From DASZPL01 sp035550315 (GTDB taxonomy: Bacteria > Actinomycetota > Actinomycetes > JAFAQI01): 31,106 nt of DNA. The notes below the pieces were generated by a model. It searched no databases and was not told where the DNA came from. It saw only the letters and a program-made list of their open reading frames with translations. Below, in pieces: positions 15,986 to 24,330 of the stretch. The DNA lies in contig DASZPL010000178.1 of NCBI GenBank assembly GCA_035550315.1, positions 1 through 31,106 of the forward strand. Reading direction: 5' to 3'. The position numbers and the translations under genes were made by a program. Positions within the stretch are counted from its first letter, which is position 1. Each line of letters starts with the position of its first letter.

Positions 15986-16036
15986 CGAGCACCCCAACAA
16001 AAAATCTGCAGTCGCAGCAACCCCGGAAGGACGATC

Positions 16037-16459
16037 GTGGCCCTCGACGCTCAATGGAGCGCCGTCGCGCGTGGATACCGCAACACGGTGATCCTCGCAG
16101 CCGTCCTCGGGTTGGGCGCTATCGCCGGCGGCGTCGCCGCCGGTGAGCCGTTCGCCGGCCCGCTGGTCTGTGCCGGGCTGATGCTCGGCGGCTGGAATGC
16201 CCGTCGCCTCTGGGACGAAACCACCAAGCTCGAAGGCTCGCCCGGCGACGCGCGCCGCGCGATGGCGATGGCGGGGCTGCGCCGCCTCGGGTTCATCACG
16301 CTGATCGCGGTCTTGATCGCGCTGGTCTACCGGCGCGACGGCTGGGCCGTCTTCGTCGGTCTCGTCGCCTTCCAGCTGCTCATGATGTCGATGCTGCTCG
16401 GCCCGCTGCGGCGCGTGATCGCACCGCATGATCCCGCCCATCCGGTGGCGTCCTCATGA
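16037..16459 (+). CDS. atpI: ATP synthase I-like membrane protein (Rv1303-type)
   Basis: A 140-residue protein with four hydrophobic segments (about 18-36, 38-55, 84-102 and 104-124) and charged loops, the size and position of the actinobacterial AtpI/Rv1303 protein just before atpB. AtpI-type proteins help assemble the c-ring. The GTG start is preceded by GGAAGGA at 16023-16029. The stop overlaps the atpB ATG by ATGA. Sequence conservation in this family is weak, so the assignment rests on length, topology and context. Confidence 0.75.
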   Translation: MALDAQWSAVARGYRNTVILAAVLGLGAIAGGVAAGEPFAGPLVCAGLMLGGWNARRLWDETTKLEGSPGDARRAMAMAGLRRLGFITLIAVLIALVYRRDGWAVFVGLVAFQLLMMSMLLGPLRRVIAPHDPAHPVASS

Positions 16460-17193
16460 GTGCGCACGGCCACGTATTGGCAGCAGAAATCAGCGTCGGG
16501 GAGCACCCGACGTTTCATTTCCTCGGGATGACCTTCAACATCGACACGATGTACACGACCGGGATCGCGGCCGTGGTCACCGTGCTGTTCATGTGGTGGG
16601 TGATGCGCAAGGCCACCAGCGGCGTGCCGGGCAAGGCGCAGGTCATCGTCGAGACCGTCATCAACCAGACGCGGACGTACGTCGAGGACGCCGTCGGGCA
16701 TGACGTGCCGCCGTGGCTGGTCCCGATGGGCGTGGCGCTGTTCTTCTTCATCCTCTTCTGCAACTGGTTCGAGTGGTTCCCCTCCGGTCACCACCCCGAG
16801 CGCCTCGGACCGCCCACCGCGGACACGAACCTGACGTTCGCGCTGACCGTGGTCGTCATGGCGTCGTACATCTACCTCGGCGTGAAGCGCAAGGGCCGGC
16901 GCTACGTCACCGACTGGCTCACCGCGGATCCGGCGATCCGACGCCCCGTGCTCATCATCGAGCAGCTGGTCAACCCGCTCTCGCTGTCGTTGCGACTGTT
17001 CGGCAACGTGCTCGCGGGCGGGATCATGCTGGCCGTCATCGGGTTGCTGCCGATCGCCTGGATCTGGCTGTACGGGCCCGCCAACGTCGTGTGGAAGTTG
17101 TTCGACGCCGGCCTGATCTTCCCGATCCAGGCCTTCATCTTCTCGTTCCTGACCATCCTGTATTTCGGGTTCGCCGTCTCCGAAGAGCACTGA
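16456..17193 (+). CDS. atpB: F1Fo ATP synthase subunit a
   Basis: A 245-residue Fo stator protein that carries the two proton half-channels. The key helix NPLSLSLRLFGNVLAGGIM contains the essential Arg (in LRLFGN). The C-terminal PIQAFIFSFLTILYFGFAV helix is the conserved counterpart with Gln. The N-terminal HPTFHFLGMTFNIDTMY segment precedes the first membrane helix. The ATG overlaps the stop of the previous gene. It works with the c-ring to drive rotation. Confidence 0.97.
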   Translation: MSAHGHVLAAEISVGEHPTFHFLGMTFNIDTMYTTGIAAVVTVLFMWWVMRKATSGVPGKAQVIVETVINQTRTYVEDAVGHDVPPWLVPMGVALFFFILFCNWFEWFPSGHHPERLGPPTADTNLTFALTVVVMASYIYLGVKRKGRRYVTDWLTADPAIRRPVLIIEQLVNPLSLSLRLFGNVLAGGIMLAVIGLLPIAWIWLYGPANVVWKLFDAGLIFPIQAFIFSFLTILYFGFAVSEEH

Positions 17194-17222
17194 ACCCATG
17201 TCCTCAAAGGAGAGAGACGAAC

Positions 17223-17483
17223 ATGGCAGCAACTAGCGTTCAGAACGCCATCGCGATCGCCGGCGGCCTCGTCGGCGGCGGGCTCGCGCTCGGCGGCGGC
17301 GCGATCGGCGCCGGCATCGGTGACGGTCTCGCCGGTAACGCGCTGATCAACGGCATCGCCCGGCAGCCGGAGGCGCAGGGCCAGCTGACCGGTCAGTTCT
17401 TCCTGACCGTCGGCCTGGTCGAGGCGGCGTACTTCATCAACCTGGCGTTCGCGGCACTGTTCGTCTTCGTGCTCGGTAAGTGA
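17223..17483 (+). CDS. atpE: F1Fo ATP synthase subunit c
   Basis: An 86-residue hairpin protein of two membrane helices joined by the polar RQPE loop (47-50). The first helix is glycine-rich (GGLVGGGLALGGGAIGAGIG) for ring packing. The proton-carrying acid is Glu67 in FLTVGLVEAAYFINLAF; there is no Na+-type ligand set, which fits proton coupling. AAAGGAGAGAG lies upstream of the ATG at 17223, a strong site matching the high copy number of c. The stop overlaps the atpF GTG. Confidence 0.97.
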   Translation: MAATSVQNAIAIAGGLVGGGLALGGGAIGAGIGDGLAGNALINGIARQPEAQGQLTGQFFLTVGLVEAAYFINLAFAALFVFVLGK

Positions 17484-18052
17484 CGTTGCCGATGCACGGG
17501 AAGGTTGAAGCGACCAACAACTTCCTGATCCCGAACGGCACGTTCTTCTTCGAGGTCATCTGCTTTTTGGTCGTCCTCTACATCCTGGCGAAATACATCA
17601 TCCCGAGGATCTCGGAGATGATCGAGCGGCGCCAGGCGACGATCCGCCAGCAGTTCGAGGAAGCCGAGGCCGCCAAGCAGCGGCTGGAAGCGGCCGAACG
17701 GGAGTACGCCGAGGCGCTCGCCGAGACTCGCCGCGAAGCGAGCCGGCTGCGCGAGCAGGCCCAGCAGGAGCGGGCGGAGATCGTCGAGGAGGCGCGCAGC
17801 GAGGCGCAGGCGCGGGTCGACGAGATGCTGCAAACCGCCCAGGAGCGGATCGCCACCGAGCGGCAGCAGACTATCCTCGCGCTCCGGACCGAGATCGGCG
17901 AGCTGGCGACCACGCTGGCCGAGCGAGTGGTGCACGACTCGCTGCGTGAGGACGCCCGGCAGCGCAAGCTGGTGAGCGATTTCATCGCGGGTGTCGGCGC
18001 GACCGAGTCCGTCGAGGCCGAGCGCGCGGGCGCGGCACCGGGCAGCAACTGA
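17480..18052 (+). CDS. atpF: F1Fo ATP synthase subunit b
   Basis: A 190-residue peripheral-stalk protein with one membrane helix (about 20-43, FLIPNGTFFFEVICFLVVLYILAKY) and a long charged heptad-like helix (50-160) that dimerises and reaches F1. The GTG at 17480 overlaps the atpE stop by GTGA. The ATG four codons later (17492) is a possible alternative start. It is a free b subunit, not the b-delta fusion plus b-prime arrangement of mycobacteria. It ends 1 nt into atpH. Confidence 0.95.
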   Translation: MTLPMHGKVEATNNFLIPNGTFFFEVICFLVVLYILAKYIIPRISEMIERRQATIRQQFEEAEAAKQRLEAAEREYAEALAETRREASRLREQAQQERAEIVEEARSEAQARVDEMLQTAQERIATERQQTILALRTEIGELATTLAERVVHDSLREDARQRKLVSDFIAGVGATESVEAERAGAAPGSN

Positions 18053-18873
18053 TGCAGGGCGCCAGCCGGGATGCGCTCGCCCGGTTGCATGACGCCTTGC
18101 CAGCGGAAGGCGACCTGCAGCAACTGTCCGGCGAGCTGTTCGCGGTCGTGACCCTGCTCAGCGATCAGGCCTCGCTGCGGCGGGCGCTGTCCGACCCGTC
18201 CGGCGGGGCCGAGGCAAAGGTCGCGATCGTCGACCGGCTGCTCGGCGAGCGGCTGGGCAGCCTGGCCCTCGACCTGGTGCGCGAGGCCGTGCGGCAACGC
18301 TGGTCGCAGCCGCGCGACCTGGTCGACGCGCTGGAGGAGCTGGCCGTGAGCGCCCAGCTGGCGGTCGCCGAGCAGGCGGATCAGCTCGGTGAGGTCGAGG
18401 ACGAGCTGTTCCGGTTCGGCCAGATCCTCAAGGGTTCGCCCGAGCTGCGCGCCGCGCTGACCGATCGCAACCTGCCGGCCGAGCGCAAGAGCCAACTGCT
18501 GCACCGGCTGCTCGACGGCCGGACGACGGCCGTGACGCTGGCGTTGCTCGAGCGCGCCATCCTCGAGCCGCGCGGCCGTACCCTGGAGCGCGCGATCGTC
18601 GACCTGTCGACGCTCGCGGCGCGCCGACGCGAGCAGCTGCTGGCCCGGGTGACGTCCGCGGTCGAGCTCACCGAAGCCGAGCAGACGCAGCTGGCGGCCT
18701 CGCTCAAGCAGGCATTCGGTCACGACGTGCGGTTGCAGGTCGTGGTCGACGAATCGCTGATCGGCGGGCTGACCGTGCGGATCGGTGACGAGCTGATCGA
18801 CGGCAGCGTCGCGCGGCAGCTCGAAGAGGCGCGACGCAGGCTGACCGGCCGGTCCACCCGGCGTACGACGTGA
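18052..18873 (+). CDS. atpH: F1Fo ATP synthase subunit delta, long actinobacterial form
   Basis: A 273-residue stator protein linking b to the top of F1. The family region covers about residues 95-273 with the C-terminal signature VVVDESLIGGLTVRIGDELIDGSVARQLEEARR. Residues 1-95 are an additional helical segment that makes it about 95 residues longer than the E. coli protein, as is usual in actinomycetes. It begins at an ATG sharing one base with the atpF stop (TGATG). Its gene is followed by a 37-nt gap with GAGGAG before atpA. Confidence 0.94.
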   Translation: MQGASRDALARLHDALPAEGDLQQLSGELFAVVTLLSDQASLRRALSDPSGGAEAKVAIVDRLLGERLGSLALDLVREAVRQRWSQPRDLVDALEELAVSAQLAVAEQADQLGEVEDELFRFGQILKGSPELRAALTDRNLPAERKSQLLHRLLDGRTTAVTLALLERAILEPRGRTLERAIVDLSTLAARRREQLLARVTSAVELTEAEQTQLAASLKQAFGHDVRLQVVVDESLIGGLTVRIGDELIDGSVARQLEEARRRLTGRSTRRTT

Positions 18874-18910
18874 GACCGCACCACGCGGCCCGACGAGGAG
18901 CACAGAGCAG

Positions 18911-20500
18911 ATGACCGAGTTGACCATCCGGCCGGACGAGATCCGCGACGCGCTGGAAAGCATCGTCGCGTCCTACGATCCGCAGGCCTCGCGCGACGAG
19001 GTGGGCGTCGTCACGGAGACCGGTGACGGCATCGCCCGGGTCGAGGGATTGCACTCGGCGATGACCAACGAGTTGCTCGAGTTCGAGGGCGGCCTGCTGG
19101 GCATCGCGCTGAACCTCGACGTGCGCGAGATCGGCTGCGTCATCCTCGGCGACGCGCAGGGGATCGAGGAGGGCCAGGAGGTCCGGCGCACCGGCGAGAT
19201 CCTGTCCGTGCCGGTCGGCGACGGCTACCTGGGCCGGGTCGTGGACCCGCTCGGCCGGCCGCTCGACGGCAAGGGCGACATCGAATCCACCGAGCGCCGC
19301 GTGCTCGAGCTGCAGGCGCCGTCGGTGGTGCAGCGCCAGCCGGTGAAGGAGCCGCTGCAGACCGGCATCAAGGCGATCGACGCGATGACGGCCATCGGGC
19401 GCGGCCAGCGGCAGCTGATCATCGGCGACCGGCAGACCGGCAAGACCGCGGTCGCGCTCGACGCGATCATCAACCAGCGCGACAACTGGAAGTCCGGCGA
19501 CAAGCAGAAGGCCGTGAAGTGCGTCTACGTCGCGATCGGCCAGAAGGGCTCGACCGTCGCGCAGGTGCAGGCCGCGCTGGAAGAGGCCGGCGCGATGGAG
19601 TTCACCACCATCGTCGCGGCGCCGGCGTCCTTCCCGGCGGCGTTCAAGTACATCGCGCCGTACGCCGGCTCGGCGATCGCGCAGCACTGGATGTACAACG
19701 GCGAGCACGCGCTGATCGTGTTCGACGACCTGTCGAAGCAGGCCGACGCCTACCGCAACATCTCGCTGCTGCTGCGCCGCCCGGCCGGTCGCGAGGCCTA
19801 CCCCGGTGACGTGTTCTACCTGCACTCCCGGCTGCTGGAGCGCTGCGCGAAGCTCTCCGACGACCTCGGCGGCGGCTCGCTCACCGGCCTGCCGATCATC
19901 GAGACCAAGGGCAACGACGTCTCGGCGTACATCCCGACCAACGTTATCTCGATCACCGACGGCCAGATCTTCCTGGAGACCGACCTGTTCAACTCCGGCG
20001 TCCGGCCGGCGATCAACGTCGGTGTGTCGGTGTCACGGGTCGGCGGCAACGCGCAGACCAAGGCGATGAAGTCGGTCGCCGGCCGGCTGCGCCTCGACCT
20101 CGCGCAGTACCGCGAACTGGAGGCGTTCGCGGCGTTCGGCTCCGACCTCGACAAGGCCTCGAAGGCGCAGCTGGAGCGCGGTGCGCGGCTGGTGGAGCTG
20201 CTGAAGCAGCCGCAGTACACGCCGTACCCGGTCGAGCGCCAGATCGTGTCGATCTGGGCGGGCACGTCCGGCGAGCTCGACGACGTGCCGGTCGTCGACA
20301 TCTCGAAGTTCGAACGCGAGTTCCTCGACTACGTCGCCCACCAGCACAAGGGCATCTACGACGCGATCCTGTCGAGCGGCACGCTCGACGACGCGGTCGT
20401 CGAGCAGCTGCGCAACGCCATCACCGACTTCAAGAAGCAGTTCGAGACGACGTCGGGCGAGGGCATCGGCGCCGACGTGCCAAAGCCGGCCGAGGGCTAG
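18911..20500 (+). CDS. atpA: F1Fo ATP synthase subunit alpha
   Basis: A 529-residue non-catalytic nucleotide-binding subunit. P-loop GDRQTGKT is at 172-179, then LIVFDDLSKQADAYRNISLLLRRPAGREAYPGDVFYLHSRLLER and the arginine-finger segment VSVSRVGGNAQTKAMK. The ATG has GAGGAG at 18895-18900, 10 nt upstream. The C-terminal end runs about 15 residues beyond the E. coli protein (SGEGIGADVPKPAEG). A C-terminal extension of alpha is also known in mycobacteria, where it curbs ATP hydrolysis, but this one is shorter and not obviously related. Confidence 0.98.
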   Translation: MTELTIRPDEIRDALESIVASYDPQASRDEVGVVTETGDGIARVEGLHSAMTNELLEFEGGLLGIALNLDVREIGCVILGDAQGIEEGQEVRRTGEILSVPVGDGYLGRVVDPLGRPLDGKGDIESTERRVLELQAPSVVQRQPVKEPLQTGIKAIDAMTAIGRGQRQLIIGDRQTGKTAVALDAIINQRDNWKSGDKQKAVKCVYVAIGQKGSTVAQVQAALEEAGAMEFTTIVAAPASFPAAFKYIAPYAGSAIAQHWMYNGEHALIVFDDLSKQADAYRNISLLLRRPAGREAYPGDVFYLHSRLLERCAKLSDDLGGGSLTGLPIIETKGNDVSAYIPTNVISITDGQIFLETDLFNSGVRPAINVGVSVSRVGGNAQTKAMKSVAGRLRLDLAQYRELEAFAAFGSDLDKASKAQLERGARLVELLKQPQYTPYPVERQIVSIWAGTSGELDDVPVVDISKFEREFLDYVAHQHKGIYDAILSSGTLDDAVVEQLRNAITDFKKQFETTSGEGIGADVPKPAEG

Positions 20501-20513
20501 GAACGAGCCACAA

Positions 20514-21449
20514 ATGGGTGCACAGCTTCGGGAGTACCGGCGGCGGATCCGCTCGGTGCAGTCGACGAAGAAGATCACGCGGGCGATGGAGCTCATCGCC
20601 GCGTCTCGCATCGTCAAGGCACAGCAGCGGATCCAGCAGGCGCGGCCGTACGCCGACGCCATCACCGAAGTCGTGCGCACCGTCACCCGGCAGGGCACCA
20701 ACGACGACCACCCGCTGACCACCCCGCGCGAGAACCCGTCGCGCGCCGCGCTGCTGCTGATCGCCAGCGACCGCGGCCTGGCCGGCGGCTACAGCGTCAA
20801 CGTGCTGCGCACCGGTGAGCAGATCACCGCGCAGCTGCGCGACCGCGGCCTGGAGGTCGCGCCGTTCCTCGTCGGCCGCAAGGCGGTTGGCTACTACCGG
20901 TTTCGTGGCCGCGACACGTCGAACTCCTGGACCGGGTTCTCCGAGCAGCCGTCGTACGACGATGCCCGCAAGGTCAGCGACGCGCTGCTGGCGCAGTTCG
21001 TCGCGGATCCGGGCGGCGGTGACGCCCCCCGCATCGACGAGATCCACATGGTGTTCACCCGGTTCGAGTCGATGGTGACGCAGCGTGCGGTGCCGGTGAA
21101 GCTGCTGCCGCTCGACGTCGAGGAGGCCGCCGGCGAGCAGCCGGCCGACGACGCCGAGGCCGAGGGGCCGAAGGCGCTGATCGAGTTCGAGCCGGAAGAC
21201 AGCGGCGTGCTCGACGCGCTGCTGCCCCGTTACCTCACCGCGCGGATCTACACCGCGATGCTCGACGCGGCGGCCAGCGAGCAGGCCGCCCGGCGGCGGG
21301 CGATGAAGTCCGCGACCGACAACGCGGACGAGCTGATCAAGGCGCTGACCCGGGACGCCAACGCGGCCCGGCAGGCGGAAATCACGCAGGAAATCATGGA
21401 GATCGTCGGCGGCGCCGAGGCGCTCGCCGGGACAGGGAGTGAGCTGTGA
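20514..21449 (+). CDS. atpG: F1Fo ATP synthase subunit gamma
   Basis: A 311-residue rotor shaft. The N-terminal helix LREYRRRIRSVQSTKKITRAMELIAASRIVKAQ and the C-terminal helix RRRAMKSATDNADELIKALTRDANAARQAEITQEIMEIVGGAEAL form the coiled coil inside the alpha3-beta3 ring. An acidic insert (DVEEAAGEQPADDAEAEGP, about 199-217) in the globular part is of the kind found in actinobacterial gamma subunits. The start ATG lies 13 nt after atpA. The stop overlaps the atpD GTG by GTGA. Confidence 0.97.
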   Translation: MGAQLREYRRRIRSVQSTKKITRAMELIAASRIVKAQQRIQQARPYADAITEVVRTVTRQGTNDDHPLTTPRENPSRAALLLIASDRGLAGGYSVNVLRTGEQITAQLRDRGLEVAPFLVGRKAVGYYRFRGRDTSNSWTGFSEQPSYDDARKVSDALLAQFVADPGGGDAPRIDEIHMVFTRFESMVTQRAVPVKLLPLDVEEAAGEQPADDAEAEGPKALIEFEPEDSGVLDALLPRYLTARIYTAMLDAAASEQAARRRAMKSATDNADELIKALTRDANAARQAEITQEIMEIVGGAEALAGTGSEL

Positions 21450-22897
21450 GCGCGACGCTCGAGGAGAAGCCCGCCGCGAAGGACGAAGGTGGCTCCGGTC
21501 GCGTCGTACGCGTGATCGGCCCGGTCGTCGACGTGGAGTTCGCGCCCGACGACATGCCGGAGATCTACAACGCGCTGCACGTCGATCGCACGTTGGGCGA
21601 CGAGACGCGCACGCTCACCCTCGAGGTCGCTGGTCACATCGGCGACAACATGGTGCGGGCCATCTCGATGCAGCCGACCGATGGCCTGGTGCGCGGCACC
21701 CACGTCGTCGACACCGGCGCGCCGATCACGGTGCCGGTGGGCGACGCGACGCTGGGTCACGTCTGGAACGTGCTCGGTGAGCCGCTCGACATCGAGGCCT
21801 CGAAGGTCGAGGTCACCGAGCGCTGGCCGATCCACCGGCCGTCGCCGCCGATCGACGAGCTCGAGCCGCGCACCGAGATGTTCGAGACCGGCATCAAGGT
21901 GATCGACCTGCTCGCGCCGTACGTGCAGGGCGGCAAGATCGGCATGTTCGGCGGTGCCGGTGTCGGCAAGACCGTCGTCATCCAGGAGATGATCCGACGG
22001 GTCGCGCAGCAGTTCGGTGGCCGGTCGGTGTTCGCCGGCGTCGGCGAGCGCACCCGTGAGGGCAACGACCTCTACCTGGAGATGGAAGAGGCGGACGTCC
22101 TCAAGGACACGTCGCTCGTGTTCGGTCAGATGGACGAGCCGCCCGGCACCCGGCTGCGGGTTGCGCTGGCCGGACTGACGATCGCGGAGTACTTCCGCGA
22201 CGTACAGAAGCAGAACGTGCTGCTGTTCATCGACAACATCTTCCGGTTCACGCAGGCCGGTTCGGAGGTCTCGACGCTGCTCGGCCGGATGCCGTCGGCG
22301 GTGGGCTACCAGCCGACGCTCGCGGACGAGATGGGCGAGCTGCAGGAGCGGATCACCTCGACCCGTGGTCGCTCGATCACGTCGCTGCAGGCGATCTACG
22401 TGCCGGCCGACGACATCACCGACCCCGCCCCGCACACGACGTTCGCCCACCTCGACGCGACCACCGTGCTCTCCCGGTCGATCTCGGAGAAGGGCATCTA
22501 CCCGGCCGTCGACCCGCTGGACTCGACCTCGCGGATCCTCGACCCGCGGTACGTCGGCGACGAGCACTACCGGGTGGCGCGGCGTACCCAGGAGATCCTG
22601 CAGCGCTACCGCGACCTGCAGGACATCATCGCCATCCTCGGCATCGACGAGCTGTCGGAAGAAGACCGGGTCACGGTCGAGCGGGCACGGCGGATCGAGC
22701 GGTTCCTGTCGCAGCCGTTCTTCGTCGCCGAGCAATTCACCGGCATCCCGGGCAAGTTCGTGTCACTGGACGAGACCATCGACTCGTTCCGCCGGCTCTG
22801 CGACGGCGAGTTCGACGACCGGCCGGAGCAGGCGTTCTTCATGTGCGGTGGCGTCGAGGACGTCGAGGCCAACGCGAAGCGGCTGGCCGGCGAGTAG
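21446..22897 (+). CDS. atpD: F1Fo ATP synthase subunit beta (catalytic)
   Basis: A 483-residue catalytic subunit. P-loop GGAGVGKT is at 169-176, the catalytic Glu lies in GVGERTREGNDLY, the Mg-binding region in LLFIDNIFRFTQAGSEVS, and the gamma/epsilon-contacting loop DELSEED is intact. The first 18 residues are a polar extension absent from shorter relatives. The GTG at 21446 overlaps the atpG stop, which fixes the start. It is followed 9 nt later by atpC. Confidence 0.98.
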   Translation: MSATLEEKPAAKDEGGSGRVVRVIGPVVDVEFAPDDMPEIYNALHVDRTLGDETRTLTLEVAGHIGDNMVRAISMQPTDGLVRGTHVVDTGAPITVPVGDATLGHVWNVLGEPLDIEASKVEVTERWPIHRPSPPIDELEPRTEMFETGIKVIDLLAPYVQGGKIGMFGGAGVGKTVVIQEMIRRVAQQFGGRSVFAGVGERTREGNDLYLEMEEADVLKDTSLVFGQMDEPPGTRLRVALAGLTIAEYFRDVQKQNVLLFIDNIFRFTQAGSEVSTLLGRMPSAVGYQPTLADEMGELQERITSTRGRSITSLQAIYVPADDITDPAPHTTFAHLDATTVLSRSISEKGIYPAVDPLDSTSRILDPRYVGDEHYRVARRTQEILQRYRDLQDIIAILGIDELSEEDRVTVERARRIERFLSQPFFVAEQFTGIPGKFVSLDETIDSFRRLCDGEFDDRPEQAFFMCGGVEDVEANAKRLAGE

Positions 22898-22906
22898 GCG
22901 TACGCG

Positions 22907-23176
22907 ATGGCCACGATGCAGGTGCGGTTGGTCGCCCCCGACCGGATGGTCTGGGAGGGCGAGGCCGAGATGGTGCTCGCCCGGACGCTGGTCGGCGAGC
23001 TCGGCATCCTGCCGCGCCACGCGCCGCTGCTCGGCGTGCTTGCCGAGGCGCCGGTGCGGATCCGGTCGGCGCAGGGCGAGTTCGTCGCGACCGTGCACGG
23101 CGGGTTCCTCTCGGTTGGCCCGGACGGCGTCGAGATCCTCGCCGAGTCGGTCGAAGAAGGCGACACCTCGACCTGA
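22907..23176 (+). CDS. atpC: F1Fo ATP synthase subunit epsilon, N-terminal domain only
   Basis: An 89-residue subunit: QVRLVAPDRMVWEGEAEMVLARTLVGELGILPRHAPLLGVL and the following strands (VRIRSAQGEFVATVHGGFLSVGPDGVEILAES) form the complete 10-strand beta-sandwich that binds gamma and the c-ring. The frame then stops, so the two C-terminal helices that in E. coli (139 residues) and Bacillus bind ATP and inhibit hydrolysis are missing. Neither of the other two frames downstream encodes those helices before the pduO gene, so this looks like a natural short form, not a recent frameshift. It is the last gene of the operon, 9 nt before a hairpin. Confidence 0.93.
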   Translation: MATMQVRLVAPDRMVWEGEAEMVLARTLVGELGILPRHAPLLGVLAEAPVRIRSAQGEFVATVHGGFLSVGPDGVEILAESVEEGDTST

Positions 23177-23184
23177 CCAAGATC

Positions 23185-23224
23185 ATCGCCGCCTGACGTT
23201 GCTAGAGCCCCGTCAAGCGGCGAT
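23185..23224. terminator. Hairpin between convergent atpC and cobalamin adenosyltransferase genes
   Basis: ATCGCCGCCTGACG (23185-23198) pairs with CGTCAAGCGGCGAT (23211-23224) at 13 of 14 positions, with a 12-nt loop. It lies 9 nt after the atpC stop and 11 nt after the stop of the opposing gene, so it could end both transcripts. There is no U-tract on either side, which is common in actinobacteria. A related copy occurs at 30499-30542. Confidence 0.6.
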
Positions 23225-23235
23225 CACGGGGTCGA

Positions 23236-23850
23236 TTAGTCGGCGGCCGTGCCGCCGGGTTGCCAGGTGACGTCCCCGGGCTCGAGGTTGGCGACGCGGG
23301 CGAGGATGAACAGCAGGTCCGAGAGCCGGTTCAAGTACGTCGCGGTGAGCGGATTGGTGGCGTCGGGCTCTGCGTCCCGCAGCGTCCAGACCGCTCGCTC
23401 GGCGCGACGAGTCACCGCGCGCGCGACGTGCAGGAGCGCCGCCCCCGGAGTACCTCCCGGCAGGATGAACGAGTTCAGCGGCGTCAGCCGCGCGTTGTAG
23501 TCGTCGCAGGCGGCCTCGAGCCGCTCGACGTACGCCGCGTCGACCCGCAGCTGCTGCCACTTCGGGTTCGCGACGATCGGAGCGCAGAGGTCGGCGCCGA
23601 CGTCGAACAGGTCGTTCTGGATGGTGGTCAGCAGCCCCGCGACCTCCGGGTCGAGGTCGCCGAGCGCGAGCGCCACGCCGATCGCCGAGTTGGCCTCGTC
23701 GACCTCGCCGTACGCCGTGACCCGCGGGCTCGCCTTCGGTGTTCGGCTCATGTCGCCGAGCGCGGTGGTGCCATCGTCGCCGGTGCGGGTATAGATCCGG
23801 GTCAGATGCACCGTCGAGGACTGCCGCTCCCGCGGCTCATCCGTGGTCAT
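23236..23850 (-). CDS. ATP:cob(I)alamin adenosyltransferase, PduO type
   Basis: A 204-residue enzyme that transfers the adenosyl group of ATP to cob(I)alamin, giving adenosylcobalamin. ATP-binding RIYTRTGDDGTTALGD is at about 18-33, then YGEVDEANSAIGVA, LPGGTPGAALLHVARAVTRRAERAVW and the closing NRLSDLLFILAR motif, all hallmark PduO/MMAB blocks. The 5' end has a TAGGGT hexamer 6 nt before the ATG, which points to a leaderless mRNA. Its likely client is methylmalonyl-CoA mutase, whose chaperone (MeaB) and epimerase genes are also in the window. A PduO enzyme next to atpC is the common actinobacterial arrangement. Confidence 0.93.
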   Translation of the reverse strand: MTTDEPRERQSSTVHLTRIYTRTGDDGTTALGDMSRTPKASPRVTAYGEVDEANSAIGVALALGDLDPEVAGLLTTIQNDLFDVGADLCAPIVANPKWQQLRVDAAYVERLEAACDDYNARLTPLNSFILPGGTPGAALLHVARAVTRRAERAVWTLRDAEPDATNPLTATYLNRLSDLLFILARVANLEPGDVTWQPGGTAAD

Positions 23851-23856
23851 GAGGCG

Positions 23857-23862
23857 ACCCTA
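23857..23862 (-). promoter_or_regulatory. -10 element of a leaderless promoter for the adenosyltransferase gene
   Basis: Reading leftward, TAGGGT ends 6 nt before the ATG at 23850. This distance places the first transcribed base at the ATG. No Shine-Dalgarno is present, and the -35 region is weak. The remaining intergenic sequence to 23961 shows no further clear site. Confidence 0.45.
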
Positions 23863-23961
23863 CGACGGCGGGGATCTGCGGCTTTCGGCGTGTTGAGGCA
23901 ACCCAACGACGGCCTGATGCGTCTCAATGGTCAGACGGGGGCGTGACGGAAGGTGCCATGC

Positions 23962-24330
23962 ATGCCATCAGTGCAACCGCCGACCCAGCGGGCGGACTCG
24001 CCTGATGCGGTGCCAGCTCTCCGGATCACGGTTGAGCCCGAGGCCAACCTGATCGGCCTGCACGGCCGGCTCTGCGCGCTGACCGTCGGCGACGTCAGGG
24101 CGACCATCATCGACGTGCTCGACTCAGGCGAGGGCGACCTCGCGCTGGACCTGACCGACGTCGAGCTGGTGGACGCCAGCGGGTTGGGCGTGTTGGTAGG
24201 TGCCCATCGGCTCGCGACGCGCGCGGAGCGACGCCTGGTGCTGCGCGGCGTGCCACCGCGGGTCGACCGGCTGCTCTCAGTCACCCGGCTGAACCGGGTC
24301 CTCGTGATCGAAGAGCCGGTCGCGGTGTGA
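23962..24330 (+). CDS. STAS-domain protein (anti-sigma factor antagonist type)
   Basis: A 122-residue protein whose residues 20-122 form a STAS domain: LRITVEPEANLIGLHGRLCALTVGDVRATI, then LALDLTDVELVDASGLGVLVGAHRLATR. Ser73 in DASGLG is at the position phosphorylated by anti-sigma kinases in SpoIIAA/RsbV proteins, so the partner-switching function is intact in principle. GGAAGG lies 8 nt before the chosen ATG (23962); a GTG at 23953 is less likely. No anti-sigma kinase or sigma factor is adjacent, so it is an orphan here. Confidence 0.85.
   Translation: MPSVQPPTQRADSPDAVPALRITVEPEANLIGLHGRLCALTVGDVRATIIDVLDSGEGDLALDLTDVELVDASGLGVLVGAHRLATRAERRLVLRGVPPRVDRLLSVTRLNRVLVIEEPVAV

Noticed and set aside
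17480..18873. Fused b-delta subunit as in mycobacteria
   Set aside because: A clear stop separates atpF and atpH (TGATG at 18050-18054), and both proteins are complete.
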